Source of the DNA: Thalassotalea nanhaiensis
Lineage (GTDB): Bacteria; Pseudomonadota; Gammaproteobacteria; Enterobacterales; Alteromonadaceae
DNA: 64,000 nt
Assembly (NCBI RefSeq): GCF_031583575.1
Contig: NZ_CP134146.1
Coordinates: 2,356,001 to 2,420,000 of the forward strand
Direction of reading: 5' to 3'
This document shows positions 8,561 through 17,860 of this stretch, piece after piece (position 1 is the first letter of the stretch; every line of letters begins with the position of its first letter). Under the pieces are notes generated by a model that was given only the letters and a program-made list of their open reading frames with translations, was not told the DNA's origin and did no database searches. A program made the position numbers and the translations under genes.

Positions 8561-9778
8561 TTGCGCTATTTTTCACAGCTTTTCGCGTCACTTTCGCCGC
8601 AAATAAAGCAATACTTAGTCATTACTGGCAATTACTGGGCTTTTACCTTAACTGATGGCGCATTGCGCATGTTAGTGGTGTTGTACTTTCACCAATTAGG
8701 TTACAGCCCGCTTAATATCGCCATATTGTTTTTGTTTTATGAAATATTCGGTGTGATCACCAACTTAGTTGGTGGTTGGTTGGGTGCACGGCTTGGTTTA
8801 AATAAAACCATGAACATTGGTTTAGGCATTCAAATAGTTGCACTAGCCATGCTCACTGTACCTGCAGAGCAGTTGACTATAATCTATGTCATGATGGCGC
8901 AAGCGTTATCAGGAATAGCAAAAGATTTAAACAAAATGAGCGCTAAAAGCTCGATTAAGCTTTTGGTTTCAGATGATGCGCAAAGCAAGTTATATCAATG
9001 GGTTGCAATATTAACAGGGTCAAAAAATGCACTTAAAGGCGTTGGTTTCTTTTTAGGTGGTTTGTTACTGACCCTGTTTGATTTTCGCGGTGCAATAATC
9101 ATCATGTTAGTGTTGTTATCACTGGTTTGGTTGTACAGTATTTATGCGCTAAAACAAGGTTTAGGCAAAGCAAAAAATAAACCTAAATTTAAAGATTTAG
9201 TTTCAAAGAGTCCGGCAATAAATATCCTTTCTGCAGCGCGATTATTTTTATTTGGCGCCCGCGATGTCTGGTTTGTGGTCGCTTTACCAGTTTTCTTAGC
9301 TGTAACCTTTAATTGGGATCATTGGTGGGTTGGCGGTTTTATGGCTTGTTGGGTAATTTGCTACGGCATTGTGCAGTCTGTTGCCCCCCATTTTACTGGA
9401 AAAAAACAAGGTAGAACGCCTACTGGTAAAACAGCCCTAATTTGGGCTAGCTTCCTTGCCATTATCCCTGCTGTAATCGCTTTAGCACTGCATTTTGATT
9501 ACCAGATCAAGTTCGCTATTATTGCCGGTTTATTTATTTTTGGAGCTATTTTTGCCATTAATTCATCTCTACACAGCTATTTAATTGTAAGCTTTGCCGA
9601 TAGTGATGGTGTATCTTTAGATGTTGGATTTTACTATATGGCTAATGCCATGGGACGTTTACTAGGTACGGTGCTTTCAGGCTGGGTATATCAGCATTAT
9701 GGGTTAGAAATGTGTTTATGGATTTCAACGCTATTTATAATAACAGCTGCAATGCTTTCAACTAAGTTACCTAAGTAG
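8561..9778 (+). CDS. arsJ: ArsJ organoarsenical (1-arseno-3-phosphoglycerate) efflux permease, MFS
   Basis: A major-facilitator permease of about 405 aa with roughly a dozen hydrophobic segments. The early segment NYWAFTLTDGALRMLVVLYFHQLGY is characteristic of ArsJ. It starts with TTG five bases after the gapdh stop, preceded by AGGA, so the two are coupled. With its partner GAPDH it should confer arsenate resistance by exporting the arsenylated sugar acid. A hairpin terminator follows immediately. The family assignment relies on both sequence character and operon context. Confidence 0.9.
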   Translation: MRYFSQLFASLSPQIKQYLVITGNYWAFTLTDGALRMLVVLYFHQLGYSPLNIAILFLFYEIFGVITNLVGGWLGARLGLNKTMNIGLGIQIVALAMLTVPAEQLTIIYVMMAQALSGIAKDLNKMSAKSSIKLLVSDDAQSKLYQWVAILTGSKNALKGVGFFLGGLLLTLFDFRGAIIIMLVLLSLVWLYSIYALKQGLGKAKNKPKFKDLVSKSPAINILSAARLFLFGARDVWFVVALPVFLAVTFNWDHWWVGGFMACWVICYGIVQSVAPHFTGKKQGRTPTGKTALIWASFLAIIPAVIALALHFDYQIKFAIIAGLFIFGAIFAINSSLHSYLIVSFADSDGVSLDVGFYYMANAMGRLLGTVLSGWVYQHYGLEMCLWISTLFIITAAMLSTKLPK

Positions 9779-9781
9779 AGC

Positions 9782-9808
9782 CTTAAGGGCAATTAACGAG
9801 CCCTTAAG
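9782..9808. terminator. Bidirectional hairpin between arsJ and the NIF3 gene
   Basis: A perfect 9-bp stem CTTAAGGGC / GCCCTTAAG with a 9-base loop lies between convergent genes. The T-tract is poor, so termination strength is uncertain. Confidence 0.55.
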
Positions 9809-9823
9809 AGTTTCAGTAGAGCG

Positions 9824-10582
9824 CTATACTGGATTATCTATATCAATAAACTCGACTTCCAACCCTTCAGTGCTTGCTAGGTATTGGGCTAACGCCTTCG
9901 CACCATAACGCTCTGTCGCATGGTGCCCTGCAGCAAAAAAATGAATATCCATTTCTTTGGCAATATGTGTTGTTTGCTCAGACACTTCGCCAGTAATAAA
10001 TGCATCAATCCCCTGCTCTGCAGCGAGCTCAATATAACCTTGCCCTCCGCCTGTACACCAAGCGATGGTCTTTATAGGTTTATTAGATCCTGCAGAAATA
10101 TGTAAAGACTGACGATTTAATTTTTCTGAAATCAAAGTATTTAACGCTTCACCGGTCATTTCATCATCAAGTTCACCTTGAATACTCACTGAAACAGGGT
10201 TACCTAACTCTAATGGACCGGTAATGTTTATATTCAATAATTTAGCCAATTGAACGTTATTACCCAATTCCTCATGAATATCTAACGGCAAATGATAAGC
10301 GAATAAATTGATGTCATTATCAAGTAAGGTTTTAATACGATTGTATTTCATACCAGTGATGCAATAAGGCTCGTTTTTCCAAAAGTAGCCATGGTGCACA
10401 ATAATAGTATCTGCACCCTTGGCAACAGCCGCATCTAATAAAGCCTGAGAAGCGGTTACACCAGTAATAATTTTTGATACTTGATTATTACCTTGTACTT
10501 GCAAGCCATTAGGACAGTAATCTTTGATCCGCTCAGGTTGTAAAAGCTCGTTCAGTAGATGTTGAAATTGAAGTCTTTGCAT
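9824..10582 (-). CDS. NIF3/YbgI-family dinuclear metal protein
   Basis: Conserved cytoplasmic protein of 252 aa from the NIF3 family (often annotated GTP cyclohydrolase 1 type 2 homologue). Metal-ligand motifs are visible: HHGYFWK (residues about 63-69), HLPLDIHEELGNN, and a C-terminal FFAAGHHATERYGAKAL. CPNGLQVQG near residue 22 is another family hallmark. The biochemical role in gammaproteobacteria is not settled. It is the last gene of a three-gene operon after a methyltransferase and an FGGY kinase, with only 10 bases to the kinase gene. Confidence 0.93.
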   Translation of the reverse strand: MQRLQFQHLLNELLQPERIKDYCPNGLQVQGNNQVSKIITGVTASQALLDAAVAKGADTIIVHHGYFWKNEPYCITGMKYNRIKTLLDNDINLFAYHLPLDIHEELGNNVQLAKLLNINITGPLELGNPVSVSIQGELDDEMTGEALNTLISEKLNRQSLHISAGSNKPIKTIAWCTGGGQGYIELAAEQGIDAFITGEVSEQTTHIAKEMDIHFFAAGHHATERYGAKALAQYLASTEGLEVEFIDIDNPV

Positions 10583-10592
10583 AATTGTTCTT

Positions 10593-12062
10593 TTATTTGA
10601 TATTTATAGGTTTAATGGTTATTGCTGGTTTGAGCATAGTATTAACAGCTTGCTGATGATTATCATATATTCCTTGTTCCACTGCCAGTTCTATCGCAAC
10701 ACCTAACGTGCCAGCTTCTTTTGCACCAGCTTTCAAAACCGTGCATTGAGATTTATTTGCTATGGCTTGTAATATACGAGTTGAATTGGCACCACCACCA
10801 GATACAATAATATTACTCACCGGTTGCTTTAACCGTTTCGTTAATCGAATAATCGCCTGGTTAATCCCACAAACAATCGCATTTATAATAGCAACATATT
10901 GTTGAAAAACAGAGTGCTCTTTCAAGCCGACAAACCCTTTGGATAACTGAGTAATATTTGTAACACGCTCCAAATCAAACTCAAGGCCATCACTGCTGAT
11001 ACTATTCGCTTGCACATATATTTCAATTAATTGCTCCATTGATCGATGCTTAAGTTTATTTAAACTTAAAAAGTCCAATTGGGATTTATTTTTACTAATG
11101 AATTCAGTGAGTAACGCCAAACCAAATGGCAGCATAATTTCTGTAATATACAGATCTTCAATTAATGACGGGTATGCAGGATAAAAGGGTTTTGGCCCTT
11201 TATATTTATGACTCAGCATTGTAACGCTTACGGCAGTGCCAAGACTAATATGCAACTGGCCAGACTTATAACAGCCTGACCCCAACATTTCACAAGCTTT
11301 GTCTGCTGCCATAGCAATTAGTGGTACTGGTTTAGGTAAATTAAAATCGTGCTGGCAAACTGGCGTTAATTGGCCAATATTTGTTCCTGGTGTAACAAGT
11401 TTTGGTAACCAATTCGATTTAACCGCCAATGCCTTAAACTGCCACGAACTAAGCTTGCGCCATTGTCCTCGCTTAAAATCAAACGGCAAATGACTGATGA
11501 TATTGGCGTTACTATCGACAACGTTGTCTGTAAACCGATAATGCAAATAACCTGACAATAGCAGTAAGTGCTTGGTTTTTTGCCACACATCAGGCTCATG
11601 CTCGGCAATGAAATTTATAAATGCACTTTGCTGAAGCTCTTTTATGGTTTTGTTCACTGGTTTTACAATGCTGGCTATAGAAAAAACTATACGCCAGTAC
11701 CACGGCAATTTAGGAATAACGCAAGCTTTGCGTTTATCACTCCACACTATTGCGTTACGGATTGGTTTTGAGTCATTATCTAGGTTAATCAGGGTATTGC
11801 GCATAGTCGTTATACCAATAGCGCGAACTTGCGTTAAATCGATATGTTTGGTTTTAGCCTTAGCAGTTAGATTCTGACAACATATAACACACTGTTGATA
11901 AAACCATTGCGGCGCTTGCTCTACTTGCCCTTGATGTTTCTTAAGATAATTCAGGTTGGCTAATTGTTCAGCGAGCACAACACTGCCCATTTCATCAATA
12001 AGTGCAGCTCTTACTGATTGACTACCAAAATCAAGACAAAGAAATAATGATTGTTGTTTCAT
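10593..12062 (-). CDS. FGGY-family carbohydrate kinase
   Basis: An ATP-dependent sugar or polyol kinase of 489 aa. The actin-fold phosphate loops are visible: LCLDFGSQSVRAALID at the N-terminus, LHISLGTAVSVTM in the middle and IIVSGGGANSTRILQAIA near residue 420. FGGY members phosphorylate gluconate, xylulose, glycerol or related compounds, and the sequence does not point to one of these. It lies 4 bases after a SAM-methyltransferase gene and 10 before a NIF3 gene, an unusual grouping with no sugar transporter, so the substrate remains open. Confidence 0.85.
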   Translation of the reverse strand: MKQQSLFLCLDFGSQSVRAALIDEMGSVVLAEQLANLNYLKKHQGQVEQAPQWFYQQCVICCQNLTAKAKTKHIDLTQVRAIGITTMRNTLINLDNDSKPIRNAIVWSDKRKACVIPKLPWYWRIVFSIASIVKPVNKTIKELQQSAFINFIAEHEPDVWQKTKHLLLLSGYLHYRFTDNVVDSNANIISHLPFDFKRGQWRKLSSWQFKALAVKSNWLPKLVTPGTNIGQLTPVCQHDFNLPKPVPLIAMAADKACEMLGSGCYKSGQLHISLGTAVSVTMLSHKYKGPKPFYPAYPSLIEDLYITEIMLPFGLALLTEFISKNKSQLDFLSLNKLKHRSMEQLIEIYVQANSISSDGLEFDLERVTNITQLSKGFVGLKEHSVFQQYVAIINAIVCGINQAIIRLTKRLKQPVSNIIVSGGGANSTRILQAIANKSQCTVLKAGAKEAGTLGVAIELAVEQGIYDNHQQAVNTMLKPAITIKPINIK

Positions 12063-12066
12063 TAAG

Positions 12067-12852
12067 TTATTTACTACTTGTACTATTACTTGAATTAAAG
12101 TTGTCGGGCTTAAAATTGCTTGGTCCGAATGTGGTGACTTTCACAGGGTTAAATTTAGGCCTAATTTGCCACTTAGGGCGTATTGGCGTTAATGGATGAA
12201 CCCGTTTTTTAGCAATAATCAAATAAACCGAACCAAATGCTGATAAATAGTTACTAGCAAACCTTTGCCATAACTTATGCCACCAGTTTTTAGGGTTTAT
12301 TGTTGAATTTAACGATGAAAAAAGAAATCGTTTATCTTCGATAATTTCATAACCAAGTAGGTGTAACCAATCTTTTACTCGCATTGGGGTGAAAAATCGG
12401 CCTCGCCAGGGCAACTCTTGACGACGAAATGGAATAAGCTGATTTAATCCTGCCAAGCTTATCGGGTTAAACCCAGAAATAATCAGATGTCCATTTGGGA
12501 TCAATACTCTATCTGCTTCCCTTAGTATATGGTGCGGATCAACAGCAAACTCCAAGCCATGGGTTAATAAGCATGCATCAACGCTGTGTTCTAAAAACGG
12601 CAGGTCGTCTATTTCTGCAACAACTTGTGCATTTGCATTTGTTTCGCCGACAATAACTTGATGCTTAATCATCGACTCTTCGGAGTTGATCGCACCACTT
12701 AAAATACCAAGTTTTAATAAATGGTAACCAAAAAAGCGTGGCCACCAAGGCAATAAACACTGCTCAATACTTTGTGCTATTAACTCACCATTAGGCATAT
12801 CACGCCATTGTTTTGGTTTTTTCGGACTGTCGAATGCTAACGCAGGTTTCAT
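12067..12852 (-). CDS. Class I SAM-dependent methyltransferase (Methyltransf_11 type)
   Basis: A cytoplasmic methyltransferase of 261 aa. The SAM-binding core is recognised by the VVAEIDDLPFLEHSVDACLLTHGLEF block and a following LREADRVLIPNGHLIISGFNP strand-loop-strand. This is the family commonly found divergent from gloB in gammaproteobacteria, as here; its substrate is unknown. The C-terminal ~30 residues are low in complexity (Asn/Ser/Lys-rich) and overlap no other gene. It heads the operon with the FGGY kinase and the NIF3 protein. Confidence 0.85.
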   Translation of the reverse strand: MKPALAFDSPKKPKQWRDMPNGELIAQSIEQCLLPWWPRFFGYHLLKLGILSGAINSEESMIKHQVIVGETNANAQVVAEIDDLPFLEHSVDACLLTHGLEFAVDPHHILREADRVLIPNGHLIISGFNPISLAGLNQLIPFRRQELPWRGRFFTPMRVKDWLHLLGYEIIEDKRFLFSSLNSTINPKNWWHKLWQRFASNYLSAFGSVYLIIAKKRVHPLTPIRPKWQIRPKFNPVKVTTFGPSNFKPDNFNSSNSTSSK

Positions 12853-12897
12853 TAAAATAAATGTCCTTTTACCAATCTCATTTAAACTGGAATTACA

Positions 12898-12920
12898 GCC
12901 TAGAAAAACACAAGCTAGGC
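12898..12920. promoter_or_regulatory. Hairpin in the methyltransferase/gloB divergent gap
   Basis: GCCTAG and CTAGGC flank an 11-base spacer between two divergent genes. A TATACT -10-like hexamer for gloB follows at about 12946. Function is unknown; it could be an operator. Confidence 0.35.
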
Positions 12921-12977
12921 AATTTAAATATCACTAAACACAAGGTATACTGAGTTAAAGATCAAAACGGAATGATT

Positions 12978-13763
12978 ATGACTCAAGTTACTGCAATTAA
13001 TGCCTTTTCAGATAACTATATATGGTGTATCACTAACCACGCAAGTACAAACTGTAGTTTAGTAGATCCTGGCGATGCTAGCGTATGTATTGAATTTATA
13101 AAGGAAAATAATTTAACCTTACGCTCAATACTGATCACTCATCATCATCATGACCATGTTGGTGGCTTACCTACTTTAATTGATTTTGCCAAGCAACAAG
13201 GATGGCCGTTAACGATTTATGGTCCAGCATCAGAGAACATTAAATACTTAGACGTTCAGCTAGTTGAAGGTGATCGGGTGTCATTATTTGATAATAACCT
13301 TAACTTCTCGATTATTGATCTGCCGGGACACACATCTGGGCACATAGCCTACTACGGTGAAGATATGCTGTTTTGTGGAGATACGTTATTTTCAGGTGGA
13401 TGTGGACGTTTATTTGAAGGCACTGCAAAGCAGATGCATAACTCTTTGACTAAATTGGTTAACTTACCTGATACGACTAAGGCATACTGTGCACATGAAT
13501 ACACATTAGCGAATTTAAATTTTGCTCGAACTATTGAGCCAAATAATGGTCAACTTGAAAGCTACTTTAACAAAGTAGTCACACTTAGAGAGCAAGAAAT
13601 CGCGACTATTCCCACAACTATTGGCTTGGAGAAACAAATAAACCCTTTTTTACGTAGCGAACAACAAGAAGTAATAAATACTGCACAACAAAAAAGTGAG
13701 CAAAAGTTACAATCTAATGTCGATGTTTTTGCTATGATCAGAACATTGAAAGATAACTTTTAA
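12978..13763 (+). CDS. gloB: Hydroxyacylglutathione hydrolase (glyoxalase II)
   Basis: Hydrolyses S-D-lactoylglutathione to D-lactate and glutathione, finishing methylglyoxal detoxification. The metallo-beta-lactamase metal motif THHHHDH is at residues 54-60, with GHTSGH, FCGDTLFSGGCGRLFEG and the CAHEYTLANLNFA block downstream. The C-terminal NPFLRSE is the glutathione-side signature. Two in-frame ATGs occur at 12972 and 12978; the second has GGA at proper spacing and matches family N-termini, so it was chosen. It is divergent from the methyltransferase operon and followed by mltD. Confidence 0.95.
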   Translation: MTQVTAINAFSDNYIWCITNHASTNCSLVDPGDASVCIEFIKENNLTLRSILITHHHHDHVGGLPTLIDFAKQQGWPLTIYGPASENIKYLDVQLVEGDRVSLFDNNLNFSIIDLPGHTSGHIAYYGEDMLFCGDTLFSGGCGRLFEGTAKQMHNSLTKLVNLPDTTKAYCAHEYTLANLNFARTIEPNNGQLESYFNKVVTLREQEIATIPTTIGLEKQINPFLRSEQQEVINTAQQKSEQKLQSNVDVFAMIRTLKDNF

Positions 13764-13859
13764 GCAAAATAAAATTAAAAAATAACGCTGCATTCAAACA
13801 TAATAATTATACGATTTGGTATTAAACTCGCGTTATAAATGGAAATTTAAAGAGCATTC

Positions 13860-15476
13860 ATGAAGAAAATTATATTACCTATTTCACTAACCATGATGGT
13901 TGGCTGTCAAAATTTAAACCAACAGGCTGTGACTAGTGTTGAGTTACCAACTAATACTGCAGATACAACCGAAATCTACGAAGCATTACTTGCTGACGAG
14001 ACAGCACAAGTAATTCATCCAAAAGATGATGTTGAAATAAGCCTTACTGATAAAGACAAACTTACCATTTCAGATAACATATGGCATAGAATTCAAGGCC
14101 AGCTTAACTTTGACATCCCTCAAAACAAAAAAGTAATTGCACAGCGAAACTGGTATGCCAAACATCAAAGCTATCTAGATCGAGTGGCAAAACGCTCTGA
14201 GCCATTTATTTATCATATTGTTGAGGAGCTAGAAAAGCACAATATGCCAATGGAGTTAGTATTATTACCCATAGTAGAAAGTGCTTACGATCCATTTGCC
14301 TACTCTCATGGTAGTGCCTCTGGTATGTGGCAGTTTTTATCTGGTACGGGTAAACAATTTGGTTTAAAGCAAGACTGGTGGTATGACGGGCGTCGTGATG
14401 TTGCAGCGTCAACTCAAGCTGCAATTAAGTTTTTACGCTACTTGCACAGACGCTTCGATGGTGACTGGTTATTGGCGTTAGCTGCGTATAATTCAGGTGA
14501 AGGTCGAGTTGCCAGAGCAGTAAAAGATAATGCTCGTAAGGGTAAGCCAACAGATTTTTGGAATTTAAAACTGCCAAAAGAAACACGTGACTACGTTCCT
14601 AAGCTTTTAGCATTAGCCGACTTGGTGAAACGCCCTGACGACTTTGGCGTTACATTATATGCTATTGATAATCAGCCGGTAATAAGCTCAATTGATATAG
14701 GCTCTCAATTAGATCTTGCATTAGCAGCAGATTTAGCTGATTTAACCATTGATGAATTGCATGCACTTAATCCAGGCTTTAACCGCTGGGCAACGGCTCC
14801 TAATGGTCCACATCAATTGTTAATTCCAAATAATAAAGTTGATAATTTTAAACTTGGCCTAAGTAAGCTTAATGATGATGACCGATTGTCTTGGCAACGA
14901 TATAAAATTCGTGAAGGCGATAGTTTAAGTGTTATTGCTAACCGTTTTAATACCACTATTACCGTTGTAAAAGAAGCGAACAGCCTGAAAAACAACCGAA
15001 TTAGAGCGGGTAAATATTTATTGATCCCAACAGCAACTCAGTCATTAGATCGTTATAAGTCTTATGAAGAAATTAGAGTTTCTAAACTGACCAAAAAAGG
15101 TACCGGTAATAAGATCACACATACGGTTAAAAAAGGCGATACGCTTTGGGATATTGGCCGAAAATACAAGGTATCTGAAAAGAGCATTGCTAAATGGAAT
15201 GCTATGGCGCCAAGAGATATGTTACGTTTAGGGCAAAAATTAACTATTTGGACAGGTAAAGCTTCCACAGGTAAAACAACACAAACCGCAGCAACAAGCA
15301 GTAATATTATGCGTAATATTAACTATAAGGTTCGCTCTGGTGACTCGTTAGCACGAATTGCAAACAAGTTTAAAGTTAAGATTGCTGATATTGAAAAGTG
15401 GAATAACTTAAAACGCAGTAAATACCTACAACCTGGGCAATTACTTAAGTTGTCAGTGAACATTACTAGCATTTAA
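13860..15476 (+). CDS. mltD: Membrane-bound lytic murein transglycosylase D with three LysM domains
   Basis: A peptidoglycan lytic transglycosylase on the outer membrane's inner face. A lipoprotein signal ends in MVGC (lipidated Cys16). The SLT domain follows, with catalytic Glu140 in LLPIVESAYDP and the family stretch GMWQFLSGTGKQFGL. Three LysM repeats bind glycan strands at about residues 347-390 (REGDSLSVIANRF), 418-462 (KKGDTLWDIGRKY) and 490-535 (RSGDSLARIANKF). The 538-aa length is usual for MltD. It follows gloB, the E. coli neighbour order in reverse. Confidence 0.95.
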   Translation: MKKIILPISLTMMVGCQNLNQQAVTSVELPTNTADTTEIYEALLADETAQVIHPKDDVEISLTDKDKLTISDNIWHRIQGQLNFDIPQNKKVIAQRNWYAKHQSYLDRVAKRSEPFIYHIVEELEKHNMPMELVLLPIVESAYDPFAYSHGSASGMWQFLSGTGKQFGLKQDWWYDGRRDVAASTQAAIKFLRYLHRRFDGDWLLALAAYNSGEGRVARAVKDNARKGKPTDFWNLKLPKETRDYVPKLLALADLVKRPDDFGVTLYAIDNQPVISSIDIGSQLDLALAADLADLTIDELHALNPGFNRWATAPNGPHQLLIPNNKVDNFKLGLSKLNDDDRLSWQRYKIREGDSLSVIANRFNTTITVVKEANSLKNNRIRAGKYLLIPTATQSLDRYKSYEEIRVSKLTKKGTGNKITHTVKKGDTLWDIGRKYKVSEKSIAKWNAMAPRDMLRLGQKLTIWTGKASTGKTTQTAATSSNIMRNINYKVRSGDSLARIANKFKVKIADIEKWNNLKRSKYLQPGQLLKLSVNITSI

Positions 15477-15511
15477 TATCTGCTGAAATGAGCTATCTTA
15501 CAAATCTATTA

Positions 15512-15571
15512 CCGTTTTCAACATGGAAGTTGTATATGCCGAGGACGCAAGGATGCGTAAGAACGGTCCAT
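15512..15571. repeat. 60-nt dispersed structured repeat, copy 2 (opposite orientation)
   Basis: The inverted copy of 3753-3812, with 55 of 60 bases identical by eye. The inner hairpin ACGCA-AGGA-TGCGT and the near-symmetrical ends (CATGG / CCATG) are kept. It lies between mltD and the purC terminator, again next to the 3' ends of genes. Confidence 0.75.
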
Positions 15572-15600
15572 GGTGATTTGCATTCCATCATCCCTGAAGT

Positions 15601-15630
15601 AAAAAAAGAGAGCATAAGCTCTCTTTTTTA
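15601..15630. terminator. Bidirectional terminator between mltD and purC
   Basis: The stem AAAAAGAGAGC / GCTCTCTTTTTT with an ATAA loop has A/T-runs on both sides and serves two convergent genes. Confidence 0.88.
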
Positions 15631-15674
15631 ATACCTGAAATCAACATGATGACAAGTAATTAACTGATAATGGA

Positions 15675-16778
15675 TTAATCAATTAAGTTATATTCGTTAC
15701 GTAAAATTTCAATAACTTCAGCTTTAGGATCATCAGAAATTACAATCTTTTCACCAGTGATCTTTTCAGCAATACCAGTGTAAGTATCAGATACAGCCAT
15801 TAATACAGATTCAGGCAAGGCGTTATCACGTGCTAACGCTTCACGCTCTTCCATACGATCTTTGTTTAAAAGAATATCTGAATCAGGGAAATGGTTAAGC
15901 AGTAATTGACGGAAGCCTTCTTTAGAATTCTCAACAACTTTACCGTTGCGGTATTCTTCACCATCCCAAATACGTGATGAGTCAGGAGTACCTACTTCAT
16001 CCATGTAAATTAGCTTGTCGTTACCTGCAGTATCTTTTACGTAACCAAATTCAAATTTAGTATCAACAAAAATTTGGTCAATTTTAGCTAACTCACCACT
16101 AATTAAATCAAAACCTTCCTGTAATAGCTTCTCATAAAGAGCAATATCGTCCGTTGATTTAAAATTAAATGCAGCAAAGTTATCTTTAATGTTCTTGCGA
16201 GTGATATTCACATCATCTTGAGCTGGAACGCCCGGTATGCCTTCTAAAATACCTTTAGTTGAAGGTGTTTGTAGAAGCTCAGCTAATTTGCTGTCTTTTT
16301 GCAAGTCTTCAGGTAATTGGATACCACAAAATTCGCGTTCACCTTTTACGTATGAACGCCACATTGAACCGGTGATGTATTGACGACAGATAGCTTCAAT
16401 CATTACTGGCTTTGCTTTTTGAACTATCCATACAAACGGGTGAGGAATATCAAGAATATGGCTATCAGCTAAGCCATTATCTTTAAATAACTTAAACCAG
16501 TGATTTGAGATTGCATTTAACGCAGCGCCTTTACCAGGAACACCTTTCATGCCACCTTCACCGTGCCAAATGCAATCAAATGCAGAGATACGGTCGCTTA
16601 TCACCATTATGGCTAACGGAGTGTCTGCTGCAACGTTATAGCCCTTTTCTTTAATAAGACGACGTGAGTCATCAGCAGTTAACCAATATACGCTTCTAAC
16701 CTTACCACTATGCACTGGTGCATCAGTTCTAATTGGCAGGTCGTTGTTTACAGCTAAAACTGTATTAGCAATTGTCAT
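15675..16778 (-). CDS. purC: Phosphoribosylaminoimidazole-succinocarboxamide synthase
   Basis: SAICAR synthetase of purine biosynthesis: CAIR plus aspartate plus ATP gives SAICAR. At 367 aa it is the long form seen in Vibrio and Alteromonas, not the ~237-aa E. coli form. Visible motifs are [11 protein letters not shown] near the N-terminus, [16 protein letters not shown] (residues about 68-83), [16 protein letters not shown] and [14 protein letters not shown]. The C-terminal extension is also typical. It is monocistronic; an upstream hairpin lies at 16813. Confidence 0.95.
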   Translation of the reverse strand: MTIANTVLAVNNDLPIRTDAPVHSGKVRSVYWLTADDSRRLIKEKGYNVAADTPLAIMVISDRISAFDCIWHGEGGMKGVPGKGAALNAISNHWFKLFKDNGLADSHILDIPHPFVWIVQKAKPVMIEAICRQYITGSMWRSYVKGEREFCGIQLPEDLQKDSKLAELLQTPSTKGILEGIPGVPAQDDVNITRKNIKDNFAAFNFKSTDDIALYEKLLQEGFDLISGELAKIDQIFVDTKFEFGYVKDTAGNDKLIYMDEVGTPDSSRIWDGEEYRNGKVVENSKEGFRQLLLNHFPDSDILLNKDRMEEREALARDNALPESVLMAVSDTYTGIAEKITGEKIVISDDPKAEVIEILRNEYNLID

Positions 16779-17066
16779 GTTAATTTTACCGAGATGTTTT
16801 ATCAGTTATATACCTAATCGATTAAGTGATTAGGAGTCTGTTTCAAAAAACGTTTAATAGCTAAGTTCATAAGTAGACCTTAGTTATTAAGGAGATTGAG
16901 TAAATAAACTTTCAATTGGATCCTGTATCAAAAATGAGATGACAAAATCGGTTTCTAGTTTCTAGTTTCTAGTTTTTATTTTCTAGAAATTATAAATTTA
17001 CTTACGCAATCTGTATGTTTATGACTGAACTACGTTTATATAATAATTTTTATTTTTAAGAAAGAG
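16779..17066. other. purC upstream region with hairpin and short tandem repeat
   Basis: Contains a perfect 7-bp hairpin (CCTAATC / GATTAGG) at 16813-16834 and a heptamer-like tandem repeat of GTTTCTA at 16951-16972 that recurs once more, imperfectly, at 16979. No gene or clear PurR box is seen; only a weak ACGTTT half-site lies near 16848. The purC promoter must be here. Confidence 0.5.
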
Positions 17067-17090
17067 AAAAGGACGCCGAGGCGTCCTTTT
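17067..17090 (-). terminator. Terminator of the thrS-infC-rpmI-rplT operon
   Basis: Read on the minus strand, GGACGCC / GGCGTCC with a two-base apex is followed by TTTTC and a T-rich stretch. It sits 20 bases after the rplT stop. Confidence 0.9.
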
Positions 17091-17110
17091 CAAAAGTTTT
17101 TTCTGTAAAA

Positions 17111-17464
17111 TTACAAAGTAGCTTGCGCTTTTTGTACTAGAACAGAGAAAGCCGCTTTATCGTATACTGCGATGTCAGCTAGGATCTTACGATCGATTTC
17201 AATTGAAGCGTTTTTAAGACCACAAATGAAACGGCTGTAAGATAAACCATTTTGACGAGCTGCCGCGTTTATACGAGCAATCCAAAGCTGGCGGAATTGA
17301 CGTTTACGTTGACGACGGTCGCGGTAAGCGTATTGACCTGCTTTAGTTACAGCTTGGAAAGCAACACGATAAACACGTGAACGTGCACCGTAATAACCTT
17401 TCGCTTGCTTAAGAACTTTTTTGTGACGTGCGCGTGCTTGAACACCGCGTTTTACTCTAGCCAT
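17111..17464 (-). CDS. rplT: 50S ribosomal protein L20
   Basis: Assembly protein of the large ribosomal subunit and known translational repressor of its own operon in E. coli. It has 117 aa and is strongly basic, with [30 protein letters not shown] at the N-terminus and the globular C-terminal [20 protein letters not shown] block. It lies 18 bases after rpmI, and GGAG precedes the ATG. Last gene of the cluster. Confidence 0.98.
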   Translation of the reverse strand: MARVKRGVQARARHKKVLKQAKGYYGARSRVYRVAFQAVTKAGQYAYRDRRQRKRQFRQLWIARINAAARQNGLSYSRFICGLKNASIEIDRKILADIAVYDKAAFSVLVQKAQATL

Positions 17465-17482
17465 TGTCTATATCTCCTATGA

Positions 17483-17680
17483 TTAAGCGTAAGGTAACAT
17501 TGCTACTACTGATTTAATATCAGACTTAGCAACCATACTTTTTGCACGTAAATGACGCTTAACTTTGGTACGTCTCTTAGTTAAGATGTGACGTAGACCG
17601 GCTTGTTTACATTTAAAACCACCAGAAGCGGTTTTCTTAAAGCGCTTTGCAGCACCTTTGTTTGACTTCATTTTAGGCAT
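17483..17680 (-). CDS. rpmI: 50S ribosomal protein L35
   Basis: A 65-aa basic ribosomal protein. The real start is the ATG at 17680 ([17 protein letters not shown]), preceded by GGAGTTTTCCC. The open frame runs 8 codons further upstream, but those residues do not match the family. Internal motifs [17 protein letters not shown] are diagnostic. It sits between infC and rplT as in most bacteria. The infC-rpmI gap contains structures that may serve L20 autoregulation. Confidence 0.98.
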   Translation of the reverse strand: MPKMKSNKGAAKRFKKTASGGFKCKQAGLRHILTKRRTKVKRHLRAKSMVAKSDIKSVVAMLPYA

Positions 17681-17704
17681 GGGAAAACTCCACGTTAATG
17701 CCAA

Positions 17705-17860
17705 ATATTAAGTAACTAGGGGCGGATTTCTAAGAAACCACTTGTTGAGCCTCAGCTACCGGTTAGTTTATCAAACCGCAAAAGTTTGATAAAAAAGATA
17801 ACGATGGTGAAAAAAGCCTTATGTTTTCACAAAAGGCCTAATTACTTTAAAGACCAAAAA
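17705..17860 (-). promoter_or_regulatory. infC-rpmI intergenic mRNA structures, candidate L20 operator
   Basis: Two hairpins are visible on the minus strand. A 7-bp perfect stem ATCAAAC / GTTTGAT occupies 17770-17790. An AGGCCTT / AAGGCTT hairpin with a T-run at about 17815-17842 resembles a weak internal terminator. In E. coli, L20 represses rpmI-rplT through structure in this same gap, so a similar role is likely but not shown. Confidence 0.45.

Noticed and set aside
16840-16860. PurR operator upstream of purC
   Set aside because: Only an ACGTTT half-site is present; the full 16-base palindrome is absent.
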